Positions 1 to 12,926 of a stretch of 64,000 bases of DNA are shown here, piece after piece; the stretch's first letter is position 1; every line of letters starts with the position of its first letter. The notes beneath the pieces are model-generated. The model was not told the origin of the DNA. It searched no databases and saw only the letters and a program-made list of their open reading frames with translations. Origin of the DNA: Nocardia camponoti (GTDB lineage: Bacteria > Actinomycetota > Actinomycetes > Mycobacteriales > Mycobacteriaceae); the NCBI RefSeq assembly GCF_014646135.1, contig NZ_BMMW01000002.1, positions 558,001 through 622,000 of the forward strand. Reading direction: 5' to 3'. The translations under genes were made by a program, and so were the position numbers.

Positions 1-3000
1 TCGCCCACCACATCAGCGCTGACGGTTTCTCGATGGGCCCGCTCGCCCGCGACGTGATGACGGCGTACGCCGCGCGCGTCGAAGGCGGCGAGCCGATGTG
101 GGAGCCGCTCGCGGTGCAGTACGCCGACTACGCGCTGTGGCAGCGCGCGGCGCTTGGTGCCGAAGACGACGCGGAATCAGTTATCGCACAGCAGGTTTCC
201 TACTGGCGCGACACCCTCGCCGGCCTGCCCGATCAGCTCGACCTGCCCGCTGACCGCCCGCGCCCTGCCGTCGCTTCGGGTCGTGGTGCGCGCACGCGCT
301 TCACCATCGACGCCGCGACTCAGGCCGCGCTGACCGAACTCGGTCAGGCACACGGCGCGACGCTGTTCATGGTTGTGCACGCCGCACTCGCCGTGCTGCT
401 CGCTCGCTTGAGCGGCGAATCCGACATCGCGATCGGCACCCCGGTCGCCGGTCGTGGTGAGCGCGAACTCGACGACCTCGTCGGCATGTTCGTCAACACC
501 CTCGTGCTGCGCACCGAGGTCGACGCCGCGCACAGCTTCAGCGACCTGCTCGGCGCGGCACGCACCACCGACATCGCCGCGTTCGGCCACGCTGACCTGC
601 CGTTCGAGCGACTGGTTGAGATCATCAACCCCGCCCGCTCGCAGGCACGCAACCCGCTGTTCCAGGTGATGCTCACGCTGCAAAACACCGGCCAGACCGC
701 GCTGACACTGCCGGAGCTCACCGTGAGCCCCGTCGAGTTGCCAAGCGAGACAGCCAAATTCGACTTGCAGTTGGTGCTTGCCGAAGAGCCGGGCAATGCC
801 GGGATCGGCGCGGAGTTCATCTACGCGACCGACCTGTTCGACGCCGCGACGATCGATGACTTCATCCGTCGCTTCAGCATGATTCTGCGCGCGATCACCG
901 CGACGCCGAACCGCCCGATCGGCGACCTGCCGATGCTCGACATCACCGAGCACATGGTGTTGTCGCGCGACTGGAACGCAACCGACTACCCGGTCGACCA
1001 CACGGCGACGCTGGTTTCGATGTTCGAAGCCCAGGTCGCCGCGACGCCGAACGCGACCGCGCTCACGTTCGAGGGGACGAGTCTGTCCTACGCCGAGTTC
1101 GCGAGCCGGGTCCGGCTGCTTACTCGCTGGCTCATCGAACGCGGCGTTGGCCCGGAATCGCTTGTCGCCCTTGGCATGCGACGGTCGGTCGACCTGTTGG
1201 TCGGCATGTACGCGACGGTGGCGGCGGGCGGTGGCTACGTGCCGCTCGACCCCGACCACCCGGCCGAGCGCACCGCCTATGTCCTCGACACCGCCGACCC
1301 GGTGTGTGTCCTGACCAGCGGCGATGACCTGCCGATCGACACCGCGCAGGTGCGCATCGACCACCTCGACCTTTCCGGTTACGACGACGGCCCGATCGCC
1401 GCGTCGGAGCTGCGCGCCCCGCTGCGGCCGCACAACACCGCGTACGTGATCTTCACGTCCGGCTCGACCGGTCGCCCGAAGGGTGTCGCTGTTTCGCACG
1501 CCGCGATCGTCAACCGTCTGGTGTGGATGCAGGCCGAGTACGGCCTCACCACCGCCGATGTCGTGTTGCAGAAGACGCCGTCGACCTTCGACGTTTCGGT
1601 GTGGGAGTTCTTCTGGCCCTTGCAGATTGGCGCACGTCTGGTCATTGCCCGGCCCGACGGCCATCGCGATCCGGCGTACTTGGCCGAGGTCATCGAGGCC
1701 GAGCAGGTCACGACCGCCCACTTCGTTCCCGCGATGATGTCGGTGTTCGTCGCCGAACCGTCTGCGGCACGGTGTGTTTCGCTGCGTCAGGTCTTCGCAT
1801 CGGGTGAAGCACTGCCCGCCGCGACCGCGCATCAGTTGCGCGAACTGACCGGTGCCGCCCTGCACAACCTGTACGGCCCAACCGAAGCGGCCGTCGACGT
1901 GACCTATCACGAGGTTGTCGACGCCGACACCGTCTCGGTGCCGATCGGCGCGCCGGTCGCCAACACCCAGGTCTACGTGCTCGACGCGCGACTGCACCCG
2001 GTCCCCGTTGGTGTTGCCGGTGAGCTTTACCTCGCTGGCGTGCAGCTCGCGCGCGGCTACGTTGGCCGTGCCGATCTGAGCGCTGAGCGCTTCGTCGCTA
2101 ACCCGTTCACCCCGGGCGAGCGCATGTACCGCACCGGCGACCTCGTGCGCTGGACGACCGGACCCGACCACCTGCCTGGCACACCGGGCGAGCTGGATTA
2201 CCTGGGCCGCACCGACTTCCAGGTGAAGTTGCGTGGTCTGCGTATCGAACTTGGCGAGATCGAGGCGGCGCTCACCGCGCTCGACACGGTCGCCCAGGCG
2301 GTTGTCGTCGTGCGCGGCGACGACCGGTTCGGTGACCAACTCGTCGGCTACCTGATCGCGGCACCGGGCGCGACCATCGATCTGGAAGACCTGCGCATCG
2401 ACCTCGCGCGTGCCCTGCCCGCGTATATGGTTCCGTCGGCCTTCGTGATCTTGGCCGCGTTCCCGCTCAACGCGTCGGGCAAGCTCGACCGCAAGGCGCT
2501 GCCCGCGCCGGTGTTCGAAGCGCGCGCCTACCGCAGGCCGGTCACCCCGATCGAGGAAATCGTCGCGAGCACCTTCGCCGACGTGCTCGCCACCCGCGAA
2601 AGTGGCACTGAGATCGGTCTCGATGACGACTTCTTCGAGCTTGGCGGTAACTCGCTGATCGCGACGCAGGTCATCGCTCGCCTTGGCACGGCCCTCGACA
2701 CCCGCATCCCGGTGCGGACCCTGTTCGAAGCGTCAACGGTTGGCGCGCTCGCCGCACGACTGTCGACGCATGTTGGCAGCGGCGGTCACCGCGCGCTCGT
2801 CGCCGGACCGCGGCCCGAGCAGATTCCACTGTCGCTCGCTCAGCAGCGCATGTGGTTCCTGAACCGCTTCGACATGACGAGCGCGGCGAACAACTTGCCG
2901 CTCGCGATTCGCATGATCGGCGAACTCGACATCGACGCGCTGCGCCAAGCCGTGCGTGACGTGCTTTCGCGCCACGAGGTCCTGCGCACCTACTACCCCG

Positions 3001-6000
3001 AGACCGAAGACGGTCAGGGCGTGCAGGTGATCGTGCCGGTCGACGAGGTCGCGCCCGAACTCGCGGCGATTCCGGTCCCCGAGTCCGAATTGCTCGCCCG
3101 CATCAGCGAAACCGTGCTCACCGGCTTCGACCTCACGACCGCTGTTCCGGTCCGCGTCGAACTGCTGCGCGTGACCGCGAACGAGCACGTGCTCGTCGTC
3201 GTCGTTCACCACATCAGCGGTGACGGTTGGTCGATGCGACCGCTCGCCCAGGACGTGATGACCGCCTACGTCGCGCGTTCGCAGGGTGAGGCTCCCGCGT
3301 GGACGCCGCTGCCGGTGCAGTACGCCGACTACACGCTGTGGCAGCGCGAAACCCTTGGCGAAGAAGAGGATTCGACCTCGCTCATCGCCGAGCAGACCGC
3401 GTACTGGACTCGCACGCTCGCGTCGCTGCCAGGTCGTATCGACCTGCCGACCGACCGCCCGCGTCCTGCCGTCGCGACCAACAAGGGTTCGGTTTACCAG
3501 TTCCCGGTCGACCCGGCGCTTGCCCGTCAGCTCACCGAACTGGCCCGTGCCAACGGCGCGAGCATGTTCATGGTCGTCCACGCCGCGCTCGCTGTGCTGC
3601 TGAGTCGACTGTCGGGCACCTCCGATATCGCGATCGGCACCCCGGTCGCCGGTCGCGGTGAGGCTGAGCTCGACAACCTCATCGGCATGTTCGTCAACAC
3701 CCTTGTGCTGCGGACCGAGGTAGATGACCAGGTGCCGTTCACCGCGCTGCTCAACCAGGCCAAGGACGCCGACCTCGGCGCGTTCGCCCACGCTGACGTG
3801 CCGTTCGAACGGCTCGTTGACGTGCTCAGCCCTGAGCGTTCGCAGTCGCATCACCCGTTGTTCCAGGTCGCGCTGTCGTTCGAGGCGTCCGGTGCCGCTG
3901 GTAGTGCGCGGATGACGTTGCCCGGGTTGGAAATCGCCACGGTCGACTTCGATCCGGGTACGGCGAAGTTCGATCTGCAACTTGCGGTTTCGGACCCCGT
4001 CGACGGTGGTCTCGCGATGGCGTGGAACTACGCGACCGACCTGTTCGATCAGGCGACGATCGACACGCTGTCGCAGCGCCTGGTCGCGATCCTGGCCCAG
4101 GTGACCGCCAATCCGACGATCGCGGTTGGCGACATCGACCTGCTCGGCGCGACCGAGCGCGCGAACCTCACCCAGAACTGGGCGATGGCCGCTCCCGACG
4201 GTGGCACCGGCCTATTCGCCAACCACGATGTGACGCTGTCGGACCTCGTTGACGCGATGGTTGCCGAGCACGGCGACCTGACCGCGGTGAAGTTCGTTGA
4301 CGAGTCGCTGACGTACGCCGAGCTGGACGCCCGCGCAAACGCGTTGGCGCGCAAGCTTATTGGCGAAGGCGCTGGCCCTGGCCAGTTGGTCGCAGTGATC
4401 TTGCCGCGTTCGCTCGACCTCGTTGTCGCGCTGCTCGCGGTGGTCAAGTCCGGTGCCGGTTACGTGCCGATCGACCCGGCCTACCCGGCCGACCGCATCG
4501 CCTACGTGCTGTCTGATGCCGCGCCCGCGAGCGTGATCGTCAACGACAGTGTCGAGGTTGAACTGCCCGCCGACGTCACCGTGATGTCGACGGCTGGCAT
4601 CTTCGACGAGGTCGGTGACGCGAACCCGATCACTGACGCTGACCGGATCAGCCCGCTGCACGCGGCCAACACCGCCTACGTCATCTACACCTCCGGCTCG
4701 ACCGGCCGCCCCAAGGGTGTCGTCGTCGCGCACTCCAATGTGGTCAAGCTGTTCGCTAATACCGATCGCGAGTTCGGGTTCGGACCTGATGACGTGTGGA
4801 CGATGTTCCACTCAAGCGCCTTCGACTTCTCCGTCTGGGAACTCTGGGGTGCGCTGCTTTACGGCGGCACCGTCGTCGTTGTCGACTACTACGTCTCGCG
4901 TTCGCCGGAACAGTTCCTTGAGCTGCTCTCGCGCGAGAACGTGACTGTGTTGAACCAGACGCCGTCGGCGTTCTACCAGCTCGCTGAAGTCGAACGCACC
5001 AACCCGACACCACTTGTGTTGCGCTATGTGGTCTTTGGTGGTGAAGCGCTTGAGCTTTCGCGTCTGCGCGACTGGATGGTCCGCAACGGTGACGGTTCCA
5101 ACGGTTCGACCGGTCCGCAGTTGGTCAACATGTACGGCATCACCGAAACCACCGTCCACGTCACACACCGCGTCCTCGACCTCGAAACCGTCACTAACGC
5201 AACAGGTTCGGTGATCGGTAAGGCCATCGCAGGGCTGTCTGTGTACGTGCTCGACACCCGCCTCAACCCGGTCCCGGTTGGCGTGCCCGGCGAGATTTAC
5301 GTCACCGGCCCGCAGCTGACTCACGGCTACCTTGGCCGTGAAGAACTGAGCATTGCCCGCTTCGTCGCCAACCCGTTCACCAACACCGGCGAGCGGTTGT
5401 ACCGTTCCGGCGACCTCGGCCGCTGGAACGCCGCAGGCGAACTCGAACACCTCGGTCGCGCTGACGACCAGGTCAAGGTCCGTGGTTTCCGTATCGAGCT
5501 CGGTGAAATCGAAGCCGCGCTGTTGGCGATCGACGCCGTGACCCACGCCGCGGTGATTGTCCGCAATGACAACCGCGTCAGCGACCAGCTCGTCGGCTAC
5601 GTCGTCACCACGGAACCTGTTGATACCGAACAGCTTCGGGCCCAGTTGGGCGAATCGCTGCCCGCGTACATGGTCCCGTCGGTGCTCATGGTCCTCGACG
5701 CGCTCCCGCTGACGGTCAACGGCAAGCTCGACCGCAAGGCACTGCCCGCGCCGGTTGTCGAAGCGGTCGCGTTCCGCGCGCCCGTCACCCCGATCGAAGA
5801 GATCGTCGCAGGCGTCTTCGCCGACGTCCTCGGCGTCGAGCGCGTCGGCCTCGATGACGATTTCTTCGCGCTCGGCGGCAACTCGCTCATCGCGACCCGC
5901 GTCAACGCCCGACTCGGTGCCGCGCTCGACCGTCAGCTTTCGGTGCGCGACCTGTTCGAAGCGTCCAGTGTCGAAAAGCTCGCGGCTCGCCTTGAGCAGA

Positions 6001-9000
6001 GCGGCGGCATGAGCGGTGCGCGCCCGGCGCTCGTCGCAGGCGAACGTCCACATCGGATTCCGCTGTCGTCGGCGCAGCGTCGCTACTGGTTCCTCAACCA
6101 GTTCGACCCGACCGCATCGGCCGTCGACAACATCCCGCTCGCGGTTCGACTGTCCGGCGCGCTCGACGTGTCGGCGCTCGAGCTGGCCATCGGCGACCTG
6201 ATCGCGCGTCACGAAGTGCTGCGCACGATCTACCCGCAGTCCGAGCAGGGCCCGCACCAGGTGATCCTGCCGGTCGGCTCGACGTCGACCCGCTTGACGC
6301 CGGTGCAGATCACCGAGGACGAACTCGTCGGCAAGGTCATCGAATTCGCGCTGACGTCGTTCGACGTCACCGTCGAAGTGCCGTTGGCGATCAGCCTGCT
6401 GCGCATCGCGCCGGAGGAACACGTGCTCGCCATGACGGTGCATCACGTTTCCGCCGACGGTTTCTCGCTCGCGCCGCTCGCCCGCGACGTGATGACGGCC
6501 TACGTCGCTCGCGTCGGTGGCGACGCGCCGCAGTGGCAACCGCTGCCGGTGCAGTACGCCGACTACGCGCTGTGGCAGCACGCGCTGCTCGGCGACGAGG
6601 ACGATCCGGAATCGCTTGGTGCCCGTCAGGTCGCCTACTGGCAGACCGTGCTCGCCGACCTGCCCGATCGCATCGAACTGCCCGTCGACCGACCGCGTCC
6701 ACCGACACAGTCGTTCCAGGGCAAGGCGATTCGCTTCTCGATCCCGCCGGAGACGCACGCCCGTCTGCACGACCTCGCCCGCGCGCACAACGCGTCGCTG
6801 TTCATGGTTGTGCACGCCGCGCTCGCCGCACTGCTCGCCCGCCTTTCGGGTACCGACGACATCGCCGTCGGCACCCCGATCGCGGGTCGTGGTGAACGCG
6901 AACTCGACGACATGATCGGCATGTTCGTGAACACGCTGGTGTTCCGCACCCAGGTTGGCACCGACGAACGCTTCGTCGACCTGCTCACCGACGTGAAGGA
7001 ACGCGACCTTGAGGCGTTCGCGAACGCCGACGTGCCGTTCGAACGCCTGGTTGAGGTGCTCAACCCGGTTCGTTCGACCGCGCACAACCCGCTGTTCCAG
7101 GTTGGTTTCTCGTTCCAGAACCTGACCGAGACGGCGTTGGAGTTGCCCGGCCTTTCGGTTGCTGGCGTCAAGTTCGACTCCCAGCTCGCCAAGACCGACC
7201 TGCACTTCACGCTCATCGATCAGTACGCCGAGGACGGCACCCCGGCCGAGCTGGCAACCGAAATCGGTTACGCCATCGACCTTTTCGATGAGTCGACCGT
7301 GCAGGGCTTCGCTGACCGCTTCGTGCGTGTCCTTGAGGCAGTGCTCGCCGACGAGTCGGTGGTCATTGGTGACATCGACCTGCTCGATGACGCCGAGCGC
7401 GCCCAGATCGTGGATGAGTGGAACGACACCGCACACGCCGTCGATTCGTCGGCGACGTTGGTTTCGCTCCTCGACGCCACCGTCGCGGCTGATCCTGCGG
7501 CGGTCGCGCTTGTCGCCGACATCGACGACGCGCGGGTGGCAATCACCTACGCCGAACTCGACGCCCGGGTCAACCAGCTCGCGCGCTGGTTGATCGCGCG
7601 CGGAATCGGCGCTGAGGATCGCGTCGCGCTCGCCATCGGCCGTTCGGTCGACCTCGTTGTCGCGATGTACGCGGTGGCGCGCACGGGTGCGGCGTACGTG
7701 CCGCTCGACCCGAGCCAGCCCGCCGAACGCCTGGAATACATCATCGAGACGGCCGCCCCGGCGACCGTGCTCACCACGGCAACGGTCACCGACCGCCCGA
7801 GTGACTGGGTTGCCATTGACGAGCTCGACCTTTCGGCGCACGCGAGCACCCCGCTCGCGCCCGCTGAGCTCGTCCGCGAGTTCGGTCCCGCCAACACCGC
7901 GTACGTGATCTTCACGTCCGGTTCCACGGGTCGACCGAAGGGTGTCGCGCTGCCGCACGGCGCTGTGGTTAACCAATTGCTGTGGAAGACAGCCGAATTC
8001 GACCTTGGTTCCGACGATGCCGTGCTGTTGAAGACGGCGGCGACGTTCGACCTTTCGGTGTGGGAATTCTGGTCGGCCGCGGTGAGCGGTGGTCGCCTTG
8101 TCATCGCGGCGGCCGACGGTCATCGCGATCCGGGCTACCTCAACGAGCTGATGCGCACGACCGGCGTCACCACGCTGCACGTCGTTCCGTCGATGCTCGA
8201 CGCGCTGCTCATCGAATCCGACGGCACGCTCAGCACCTCGCTGCGTCGCGTGCTCGCCATCGGTGAGGCACTGCCTACCGCGGTCGCACGTCGCTTCCGG
8301 GCGACAAATGCCGCTGAACTGTTCAACCTGTACGGCCCGACCGAGGCGGCGGTGTCGATCACCAACCACCTCGTCACCGACGCCGACCAGGTTTCGGTCT
8401 CCATCGGCGCACCGGAATGGAACAGCAAGGTCTACGTCCTCGACGCGCGACTGCGGCCGGTTCCGGTCGGCGTTTCCGGCGAGCTTTACCTCGCTGGCGC
8501 GCAGTTGGCGCGCGGGTACTTCGGCCGTAGCGACCTGACCGCCGACCGGTTCGTCGCCAACCCGTTCAGCGCGGGCGAGCGCATGTACCGCACCGGCGAC
8601 CTCGTCACCTGGCGTGAGTCGGGCGAGCTGGAATACCGTGGCCGCACCGACTTCCAGGTCAAGATCCGTGGTTTCCGTATCGAGCTTGGCGAGATCGAGG
8701 CCGCGCTGCTCGCGCTGCCGCAGATCGCCCAGACCGCGGTGATCGCCAAGTCCGATCCGCGCGTGGGTGACCGTCTTGTCGCCTACCTTGTGCCCGCCCA
8801 CGGTGACATCGACCTCGCGCAGGTGAAGTCGGCGCTGACGGCCGGGCTCCCGTCGTACATGGTGCCCGCCGCGTTCGTCGTGCTCAGCGCGTTGCCGCTC
8901 AACCCGAACGGCAAGCTCGACCGCAAGGCACTGCCCGAGCCGGAGTTCGAGGTCGCGGCCTTCCGCGCGCCGTCGACGCCGGTGGAGAAGATCGTCGCCG

Positions 9001-12000
9001 ATGTGGTCGCTGAGGTGCTCGGCATCGAGCGTGTCGGCGCCGCAGACGACTTCTTCGGCCTCGGTGGCGACTCGATTCGCACGATCCAGTTGGTCGCTCG
9101 CGCCAAGGATCGCGGCGTGCGGTTCACCCCGCGCGACGTGTTCGAACACCGCAGCGTTTCCGCGCTCGCTGAGGTCGCGACGCTGATCGAGACCGCGCAG
9201 CCGATGCTGCCTGAGTTGCCAGGTGGCGGCGTCGGTGAGATTCCGTTGTCGCCGTTGGCACTTGCCGCGTTGGCGAAGGGCTCAGCCCGTCGATCCGCGC
9301 ACGCGGTCGCGCTGCGCCTGCCCGACGACATCGAGCGCACGACCCTGGTCGCGATGATCGGTGCTGTTGTCGATCATCACGACGCGCTGCGTGCTCGACT
9401 GCGCGACGAGTCCGTGTTCGAGACGCTGGGTCGCGGTTCGGTCGACGTTGACGCACTCGTGCATCGCGTCGATGTGCCGAGTGGTATTGGGGCCGTTGGG
9501 CTTTCGCAGCTTGCTCGGGCGGAATACGAGGCGGCACTCGACCGCATCGCCGCACAGGGTGCCGTGCTGACCCAGTTCCTGTGGTTCGCGTTCGGCGGCA
9601 CGCAGCCTGACGTGCTGCTCGTCGTTGGGCACAGCTTCGTCGGCGACGACGCGTCGTGGCGCATCGTGATCGCCGACCTGGCGATGGCGTGGTCGCAGTT
9701 GGTCGCTGGCCGACCCGTCACGCTGCCTGCCACCGGCACGTCGCTGCGTCGCTGGGCGCACGCGTTGACCGAGGCCGCGCACGATCCGTCGCGCGTCGAA
9801 GAACTGCCGTTCTGGCGCGACATCGTCGCGACGCCCGACCCGCTGCTTGGGTCACGCGCGTTCGATCCGGCAACCGACACGGTCGCCACCGTCGAGCGGG
9901 TTGAGGTGAGCGTGCCCGCGCACGTCACCGACGCCGTCCTTTCAACGCTGCCCGGCCTCTACCGTGGCGCCGAGGTCGACAGCCTGCTTGCCGCGCTCGC
10001 GATGGCGGTCGCGCGTTGGCGTGGCGAAACGACCGGCGGAACCGCGCTGGTTCGCGTCGTCAACACCGATCGCGACGCCAACTCGGTCGCCGGCGCTGAC
10101 CTCGCCCACACCGTCGGTTTGTTCGCCAGCGAGGCACCGACTCGGGTTGACCTCGGCTCGGCCGATCTCGCTGCCGCGTTCGCAGGCGACACCGTGCTTG
10201 GCGACGTCGTGAAGTCGGTCAAGGAACAGCTGCTCGCGGTGCCCAGTCACGGGCTTGGCTACGGCCTGCTGCGGCACTGCAACCCTGAAACCGCGGCTCA
10301 GCTTGGCGATGCTGGCCAGATCAGGTTCGGTTACACCGGCCATCTGCCGACCGGTGCTTCGCCGACCGAGTACGCCGATCAGCCGGTTGAGGTCGGCTGG
10401 ATGCCGGTTGCCGAACTGGGTTTGCCCGCGACCGAGCAGGATCCCAACACGGCTGCCGCCGCGACGCTCGACATCACCGCGAGCGTCACCGACGGTGCCG
10501 ACGGCCCGCGTTTGCGCACGTCGTTCGCCTACCCGTCGGGTCTGCTGACCCACGCGCAGGTGCACGAGCTTGCCGAACTGTGGGTTGCCGCGCTGACCGC
10601 GCTTGCCGCGCACGCGCAGCACCCGGAGGCCGGCGGTCGCACGCCGTCGGATCTGCCGCTGGTTTCAGCGACCCAGTCCGACATCGACCTGTGGGAACGC
10701 GATTACCCAACCTTGAGCGAGGTCTGGCCGCTTTCGCCGTTGCAGTCGGGTCTGCTTGTTGAATCGGCGTCGAGTCGTTCGTCGATCGACGGTTACACGC
10801 TGCAAGCGGTGATCGCGCTCGGCGGCACGCTCGACGAGGAACGCCTGCACGCGGCAGCTAACGGCATCGCGCACCGGTACCCGAACCTGCTCGCCGCGTT
10901 CGCCGCTGACGCGGATGGTCGTCCGGTGCAGTTGATTCAGGACAATGTCGAAATCCCGTGGTGCACAGTCGATTTGACGGTGCTCCCGGTTTCCGAGCGC
11001 GCCGGTGAACTGGACCGACTGGTCGGGGTGGATCGCGAGACCCGCTTCGACATGGCCGCTGGTTCGCTGATTCGCTTCACCCTGTACCGCACCGGCGAGA
11101 CCAGCTGGGAACTCGCGGTCACGACGCACCACATCCTGCTCGACGGTTGGTCGCTGCCGCTGCTGATGCGTGACCTGCTCGTCCTGTACGCGGTGCATGG
11201 CGACACGACCGCGTTGCCGACGGTGCCTTCCTACCGGCACTTCCTTTCGTGGCTCGGCAGCCGCGACGAGGAAGCGTCGCTTGAGGTGTGGCAGCGTGCG
11301 CTCGCCCACGTCAACGAGCCGACGCAGTTGGTGCCGCAGCCACGCAACGCCGATATCGATGCGGTTGGCAAGGTGCTCACCGCGTTCGACGTTGAGGACA
11401 CCGTGCGCATCGGCAAGCACGCCGCCGCGCTTGGGGTCACGGTGAACACGCTGGTCCAGGCCGCGTGGGGCATCGTCCTCGGTCGCTTGACCGGCCGTTC
11501 GGACGTGGTCTTCGGTGCGACGGTCTCGGGCCGTCCCGCCGAACTGCCTGGCGTTGAGTCGATGGTCGGCCTGTTCATCAACACGCTGCCTGTCCACGTT
11601 CGCGTCACCGATAACGGCTCGATCGGCGACTACCTGCGCGGGCTGCAGCTTGAGCAGGCTGAACTGTTGGACCACCACTACGCGAACCTGACCGCGATTC
11701 AGCGGGTCGCCGGTGCTGGCGCGCAGTTCGACACGCTGTTGGTTTTCGAGTCCTACCCGGTCGACGCCGACGCCATCGCGGCGGCGAACTCGATCGACGG
11801 CATGGCCGTGACCGGCATCAGCGTCGCTGACACGGTCACCAGCTACCCGCTAACGCTGGTCGTGAGCGCCGAGTCGACGATGGAACTGGCGTGGACCTAC
11901 CGTGGCAGCCACTTCACCGAGGCTGAGGTGCAGACCATCGCCGCGCGCATGCACCGCGTGCTCGGCGCGCTGCTTGGCGATCCGGCAACCCCGGTCGCCG

Positions 12001-12794
12001 ACATCGACATCCTCGATGCCGATGAGCGGGCCGCGTTGCTTGGTGGTGGCGGTTCGGTGGCAGCGCCGTCGGTCGCGCCGGCTGGCACGTCGGCTGGTTC
12101 GGTCGCCGCAGCGTTGAGCGCGGCGGCTGAGGCCGATCCGTTCGCCGCGGCGTTGCTGATCGGCGACGCTGAGGTCGCGTACTCGGAGCTGGATTCGCGT
12201 TCGTCGCAGTTGGCGCGTGTCCTGATCGGGCGCGGGGTTGGGTCCGGCGATGTGGTCGCGCTTGCGATGCCGCATTCGCTTGAGCAGGTGCTTGCGGTGT
12301 GGGCGATCCAAAAGGCCGGTGCCGCAGCACTTTTCGCTGGCGACGTCGCTGAGGTTCAAGCCGATCACGTGATCACCGCGACCGCATCGACCGCGTTCCC
12401 GAACGCGATCGCGATGGACGCTGACACCCAGGCGGCCGTCTCAGCGGCAGCGGCCCACCCGGTGTCCGACGCCGACCGGTTGCGTCCGCTGCGCGGCGAA
12501 GACCCGGCGTTCGTTGTCGGTGCGGAAACGCTGTCGCAGGACCAGGCCCTTGCGCGGGCCGCCGCGCTGTGTGCCGAGCATGACATCGACTACGAAGCGG
12601 TGACATATACCACCGCGTCGGCGGGCGATGTCGCGTTCAACGAGTTCATCGTGGCGGCGACCGCGGGTGCGCTTTCGGTGCTGCCGACCAGCGACTCTGC
12701 CGCTGACCGGGCCGATGGCGAGGTAACGCATTGGTTCATCACGGCCGAGGAGAAGGGAACCGACCCGGGTGAGTCGCGTATCGTCGCAGGCTAG
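1..12794 (+). CDS. NRPS-A, multimodular non-ribosomal peptide synthetase (5' partial)
   Basis: The reading frame is open at the left edge and enters inside a condensation domain at its HHISADG motif (6-26), so the start lies upstream. Approximate domain order by position: C 1-960; A1 1010-2510; T1 2545-2770; C2 2815-4150; A2 4215-5745; T2 5785-5990; C3 6045-7390; A3 7440-8930; T3 8970-9190; E-like 9235-10640; C4 10690-12010; truncated A 12090-12794. Pocket residues read as DVWHFSLVDK for A1 (the EntF serine code), DFWNVGMVHK for A2 (threonine) and DLWHLILVSK for A3 (Ser-like, not assigned). T3 carries GGDSI, as carriers before epimerases do. C4 ([18 protein letters not shown]) looks like a domain that follows an epimerase. 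There is no thioesterase or reductase. The protein builds part of a Ser-Thr-X peptide on 4'-phosphopantetheine arms in the cytoplasm. The product is unknown. Confidence 0.95.
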   Translation, partial: AHHISADGFSMGPLARDVMTAYAARVEGGEPMWEPLAVQYADYALWQRAALGAEDDAESVIAQQVSYWRDTLAGLPDQLDLPADRPRPAVASGRGARTRFTIDAATQAALTELGQAHGATLFMVVHAALAVLLARLSGESDIAIGTPVAGRGERELDDLVGMFVNTLVLRTEVDAAHSFSDLLGAARTTDIAAFGHADLPFERLVEIINPARSQARNPLFQVMLTLQNTGQTALTLPELTVSPVELPSETAKFDLQLVLAEEPGNAGIGAEFIYATDLFDAATIDDFIRRFSMILRAITATPNRPIGDLPMLDITEHMVLSRDWNATDYPVDHTATLVSMFEAQVAATPNATALTFEGTSLSYAEFASRVRLLTRWLIERGVGPESLVALGMRRSVDLLVGMYATVAAGGGYVPLDPDHPAERTAYVLDTADPVCVLTSGDDLPIDTAQVRIDHLDLSGYDDGPIAASELRAPLRPHNTAYVIFTSGSTGRPKGVAVSHAAIVNRLVWMQAEYGLTTADVVLQKTPSTFDVSVWEFFWPLQIGARLVIARPDGHRDPAYLAEVIEAEQVTTAHFVPAMMSVFVAEPSAARCVSLRQVFASGEALPAATAHQLRELTGAALHNLYGPTEAAVDVTYHEVVDADTVSVPIGAPVANTQVYVLDARLHPVPVGVAGELYLAGVQLARGYVGRADLSAERFVANPFTPGERMYRTGDLVRWTTGPDHLPGTPGELDYLGRTDFQVKLRGLRIELGEIEAALTALDTVAQAVVVVRGDDRFGDQLVGYLIAAPGATIDLEDLRIDLARALPAYMVPSAFVILAAFPLNASGKLDRKALPAPVFEARAYRRPVTPIEEIVASTFADVLATRESGTEIGLDDDFFELGGNSLIATQVIARLGTALDTRIPVRTLFEASTVGALAARLSTHVGSGGHRALVAGPRPEQIPLSLAQQRMWFLNRFDMTSAANNLPLAIRMIGELDIDALRQAVRDVLSRHEVLRTYYPETEDGQGVQVIVPVDEVAPELAAIPVPESELLARISETVLTGFDLTTAVPVRVELLRVTANEHVLVVVVHHISGDGWSMRPLAQDVMTAYVARSQGEAPAWTPLPVQYADYTLWQRETLGEEEDSTSLIAEQTAYWTRTLASLPGRIDLPTDRPRPAVATNKGSVYQFPVDPALARQLTELARANGASMFMVVHAALAVLLSRLSGTSDIAIGTPVAGRGEAELDNLIGMFVNTLVLRTEVDDQVPFTALLNQAKDADLGAFAHADVPFERLVDVLSPERSQSHHPLFQVALSFEASGAAGSARMTLPGLEIATVDFDPGTAKFDLQLAVSDPVDGGLAMAWNYATDLFDQATIDTLSQRLVAILAQVTANPTIAVGDIDLLGATERANLTQNWAMAAPDGGTGLFANHDVTLSDLVDAMVAEHGDLTAVKFVDESLTYAELDARANALARKLIGEGAGPGQLVAVILPRSLDLVVALLAVVKSGAGYVPIDPAYPADRIAYVLSDAAPASVIVNDSVEVELPADVTVMSTAGIFDEVGDANPITDADRISPLHAANTAYVIYTSGSTGRPKGVVVAHSNVVKLFANTDREFGFGPDDVWTMFHSSAFDFSVWELWGALLYGGTVVVVDYYVSRSPEQFLELLSRENVTVLNQTPSAFYQLAEVERTNPTPLVLRYVVFGGEALELSRLRDWMVRNGDGSNGSTGPQLVNMYGITETTVHVTHRVLDLETVTNATGSVIGKAIAGLSVYVLDTRLNPVPVGVPGEIYVTGPQLTHGYLGREELSIARFVANPFTNTGERLYRSGDLGRWNAAGELEHLGRADDQVKVRGFRIELGEIEAALLAIDAVTHAAVIVRNDNRVSDQLVGYVVTTEPVDTEQLRAQLGESLPAYMVPSVLMVLDALPLTVNGKLDRKALPAPVVEAVAFRAPVTPIEEIVAGVFADVLGVERVGLDDDFFALGGNSLIATRVNARLGAALDRQLSVRDLFEASSVEKLAARLEQSGGMSGARPALVAGERPHRIPLSSAQRRYWFLNQFDPTASAVDNIPLAVRLSGALDVSALELAIGDLIARHEVLRTIYPQSEQGPHQVILPVGSTSTRLTPVQITEDELVGKVIEFALTSFDVTVEVPLAISLLRIAPEEHVLAMTVHHVSADGFSLAPLARDVMTAYVARVGGDAPQWQPLPVQYADYALWQHALLGDEDDPESLGARQVAYWQTVLADLPDRIELPVDRPRPPTQSFQGKAIRFSIPPETHARLHDLARAHNASLFMVVHAALAALLARLSGTDDIAVGTPIAGRGERELDDMIGMFVNTLVFRTQVGTDERFVDLLTDVKERDLEAFANADVPFERLVEVLNPVRSTAHNPLFQVGFSFQNLTETALELPGLSVAGVKFDSQLAKTDLHFTLIDQYAEDGTPAELATEIGYAIDLFDESTVQGFADRFVRVLEAVLADESVVIGDIDLLDDAERAQIVDEWNDTAHAVDSSATLVSLLDATVAADPAAVALVADIDDARVAITYAELDARVNQLARWLIARGIGAEDRVALAIGRSVDLVVAMYAVARTGAAYVPLDPSQPAERLEYIIETAAPATVLTTATVTDRPSDWVAIDELDLSAHASTPLAPAELVREFGPANTAYVIFTSGSTGRPKGVALPHGAVVNQLLWKTAEFDLGSDDAVLLKTAATFDLSVWEFWSAAVSGGRLVIAAADGHRDPGYLNELMRTTGVTTLHVVPSMLDALLIESDGTLSTSLRRVLAIGEALPTAVARRFRATNAAELFNLYGPTEAAVSITNHLVTDADQVSVSIGAPEWNSKVYVLDARLRPVPVGVSGELYLAGAQLARGYFGRSDLTADRFVANPFSAGERMYRTGDLVTWRESGELEYRGRTDFQVKIRGFRIELGEIEAALLALPQIAQTAVIAKSDPRVGDRLVAYLVPAHGDIDLAQVKSALTAGLPSYMVPAAFVVLSALPLNPNGKLDRKALPEPEFEVAAFRAPSTPVEKIVADVVAEVLGIERVGAADDFFGLGGDSIRTIQLVARAKDRGVRFTPRDVFEHRSVSALAEVATLIETAQPMLPELPGGGVGEIPLSPLALAALAKGSARRSAHAVALRLPDDIERTTLVAMIGAVVDHHDALRARLRDESVFETLGRGSVDVDALVHRVDVPSGIGAVGLSQLARAEYEAALDRIAAQGAVLTQFLWFAFGGTQPDVLLVVGHSFVGDDASWRIVIADLAMAWSQLVAGRPVTLPATGTSLRRWAHALTEAAHDPSRVEELPFWRDIVATPDPLLGSRAFDPATDTVATVERVEVSVPAHVTDAVLSTLPGLYRGAEVDSLLAALAMAVARWRGETTGGTALVRVVNTDRDANSVAGADLAHTVGLFASEAPTRVDLGSADLAAAFAGDTVLGDVVKSVKEQLLAVPSHGLGYGLLRHCNPETAAQLGDAGQIRFGYTGHLPTGASPTEYADQPVEVGWMPVAELGLPATEQDPNTAAAATLDITASVTDGADGPRLRTSFAYPSGLLTHAQVHELAELWVAALTALAAHAQHPEAGGRTPSDLPLVSATQSDIDLWERDYPTLSEVWPLSPLQSGLLVESASSRSSIDGYTLQAVIALGGTLDEERLHAAANGIAHRYPNLLAAFAADADGRPVQLIQDNVEIPWCTVDLTVLPVSERAGELDRLVGVDRETRFDMAAGSLIRFTLYRTGETSWELAVTTHHILLDGWSLPLLMRDLLVLYAVHGDTTALPTVPSYRHFLSWLGSRDEEASLEVWQRALAHVNEPTQLVPQPRNADIDAVGKVLTAFDVEDTVRIGKHAAALGVTVNTLVQAAWGIVLGRLTGRSDVVFGATVSGRPAELPGVESMVGLFINTLPVHVRVTDNGSIGDYLRGLQLEQAELLDHHYANLTAIQRVAGAGAQFDTLLVFESYPVDADAIAAANSIDGMAVTGISVADTVTSYPLTLVVSAESTMELAWTYRGSHFTEAEVQTIAARMHRVLGALLGDPATPVADIDILDADERAALLGGGGSVAAPSVAPAGTSAGSVAAALSAAAEADPFAAALLIGDAEVAYSELDSRSSQLARVLIGRGVGSGDVVALAMPHSLEQVLAVWAIQKAGAAALFAGDVAEVQADHVITATASTAFPNAIAMDADTQAAVSAAAAHPVSDADRLRPLRGEDPAFVVGAETLSQDQALARAAALCAEHDIDYEAVTYTTASAGDVAFNEFIVAATAGALSVLPTSDSAADRADGEVTHWFITAEEKGTDPGESRIVAG
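4343..5747 (+). repeat. 1.4-kb inverted repeat, left arm (Thr adenylation domain of NRPS-A)
   Basis: This A2 region is nearly identical in protein to A2 of NRPS-D at 57299-58716 on the other strand; the aligned DNA stretches I compared are also very similar. A short variable loop after PADVTV/PANLTV accounts for a 12-base length difference. Similarity falls off at both ends, near the A1 motif and just after the [10 protein letters not shown] motif. Confidence 0.85.
9235..10640 (+). other. Degenerate epimerization (E) domain inside NRPS-A
   Basis: The segment follows a GGDSI carrier and keeps the E-domain scaffold: a DSLLAAL stretch, HTVGLF in place of [18 protein letters not shown], and FGYTGHL in place of FNYLGQ. 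Both catalytic motifs are altered. HHxxxDGxSW reads [10 protein letters not shown] without gaps, so the second (catalytic) His is Ser. EGHGRE reads VNTDRD, so the catalytic Glu is gone. By analogy with the His/Glu pair known from tyrocidine and gramicidin epimerases, it should not racemize. It may be a structural spacer for the following C domain. Confidence 0.8.
12090..12794 (+). other. Truncated, degenerate adenylation domain (A*) ending NRPS-A
   Basis: After the last C domain the protein continues for about 235 residues that align with the first half of an A domain. The A1/A2 region is recognisable ([15 protein letters not shown], then QKAGAAALF). The phosphate-binding TSGSTGxPKG motif is absent; the corresponding stretch reads [14 protein letters not shown]. 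The reading frame ends before the A5 region, and no carrier or release domain follows. The next 132 bases do not continue the domain in any frame I can recognise. It cannot be a working adenylation domain. Confidence 0.8.
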
Positions 12795-12926
12795 GTTCAC
12801 CCGGCCGGGCCGCCGGGGCCAGCTTCGCTGTAGCAAAGTTGGTCTTGGCGACGATGCTTCTTCCGGGCGGGCCACACACTTCGGGCGAGCCCGGCCACGG
12901 TCAAGCAAGAGGGAGTCGACTTTTCG

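Noticed and set aside
4812..9149. A 1445-codon open frame on the strand opposite NRPS-A, and similar long frames opposite NRPS-D (51809-56053, 58088-61759)
   Set aside because: They lie entirely antisense to conserved NRPS domains. Their Arg/Asp/Val/Gly-rich translations show no domain, and long antisense frames are expected from the strong third-position GC bias of the real genes.
9600..9660. The E-domain His kept by a one-residue shift (GHSFVGDD)
   Set aside because: The gapless alignment anchored on the following SWRI places Ser at the catalytic His. Even with the shift, the Glu of EGHGRE is missing.
12795..12926. A frameshifted continuation of the last A domain of NRPS-A
   Set aside because: I find no A5-A10 motif or carrier in any frame of the 132-bp gap, and the A3 motif is already lost upstream of the stop, so a single frameshift does not explain the truncation.
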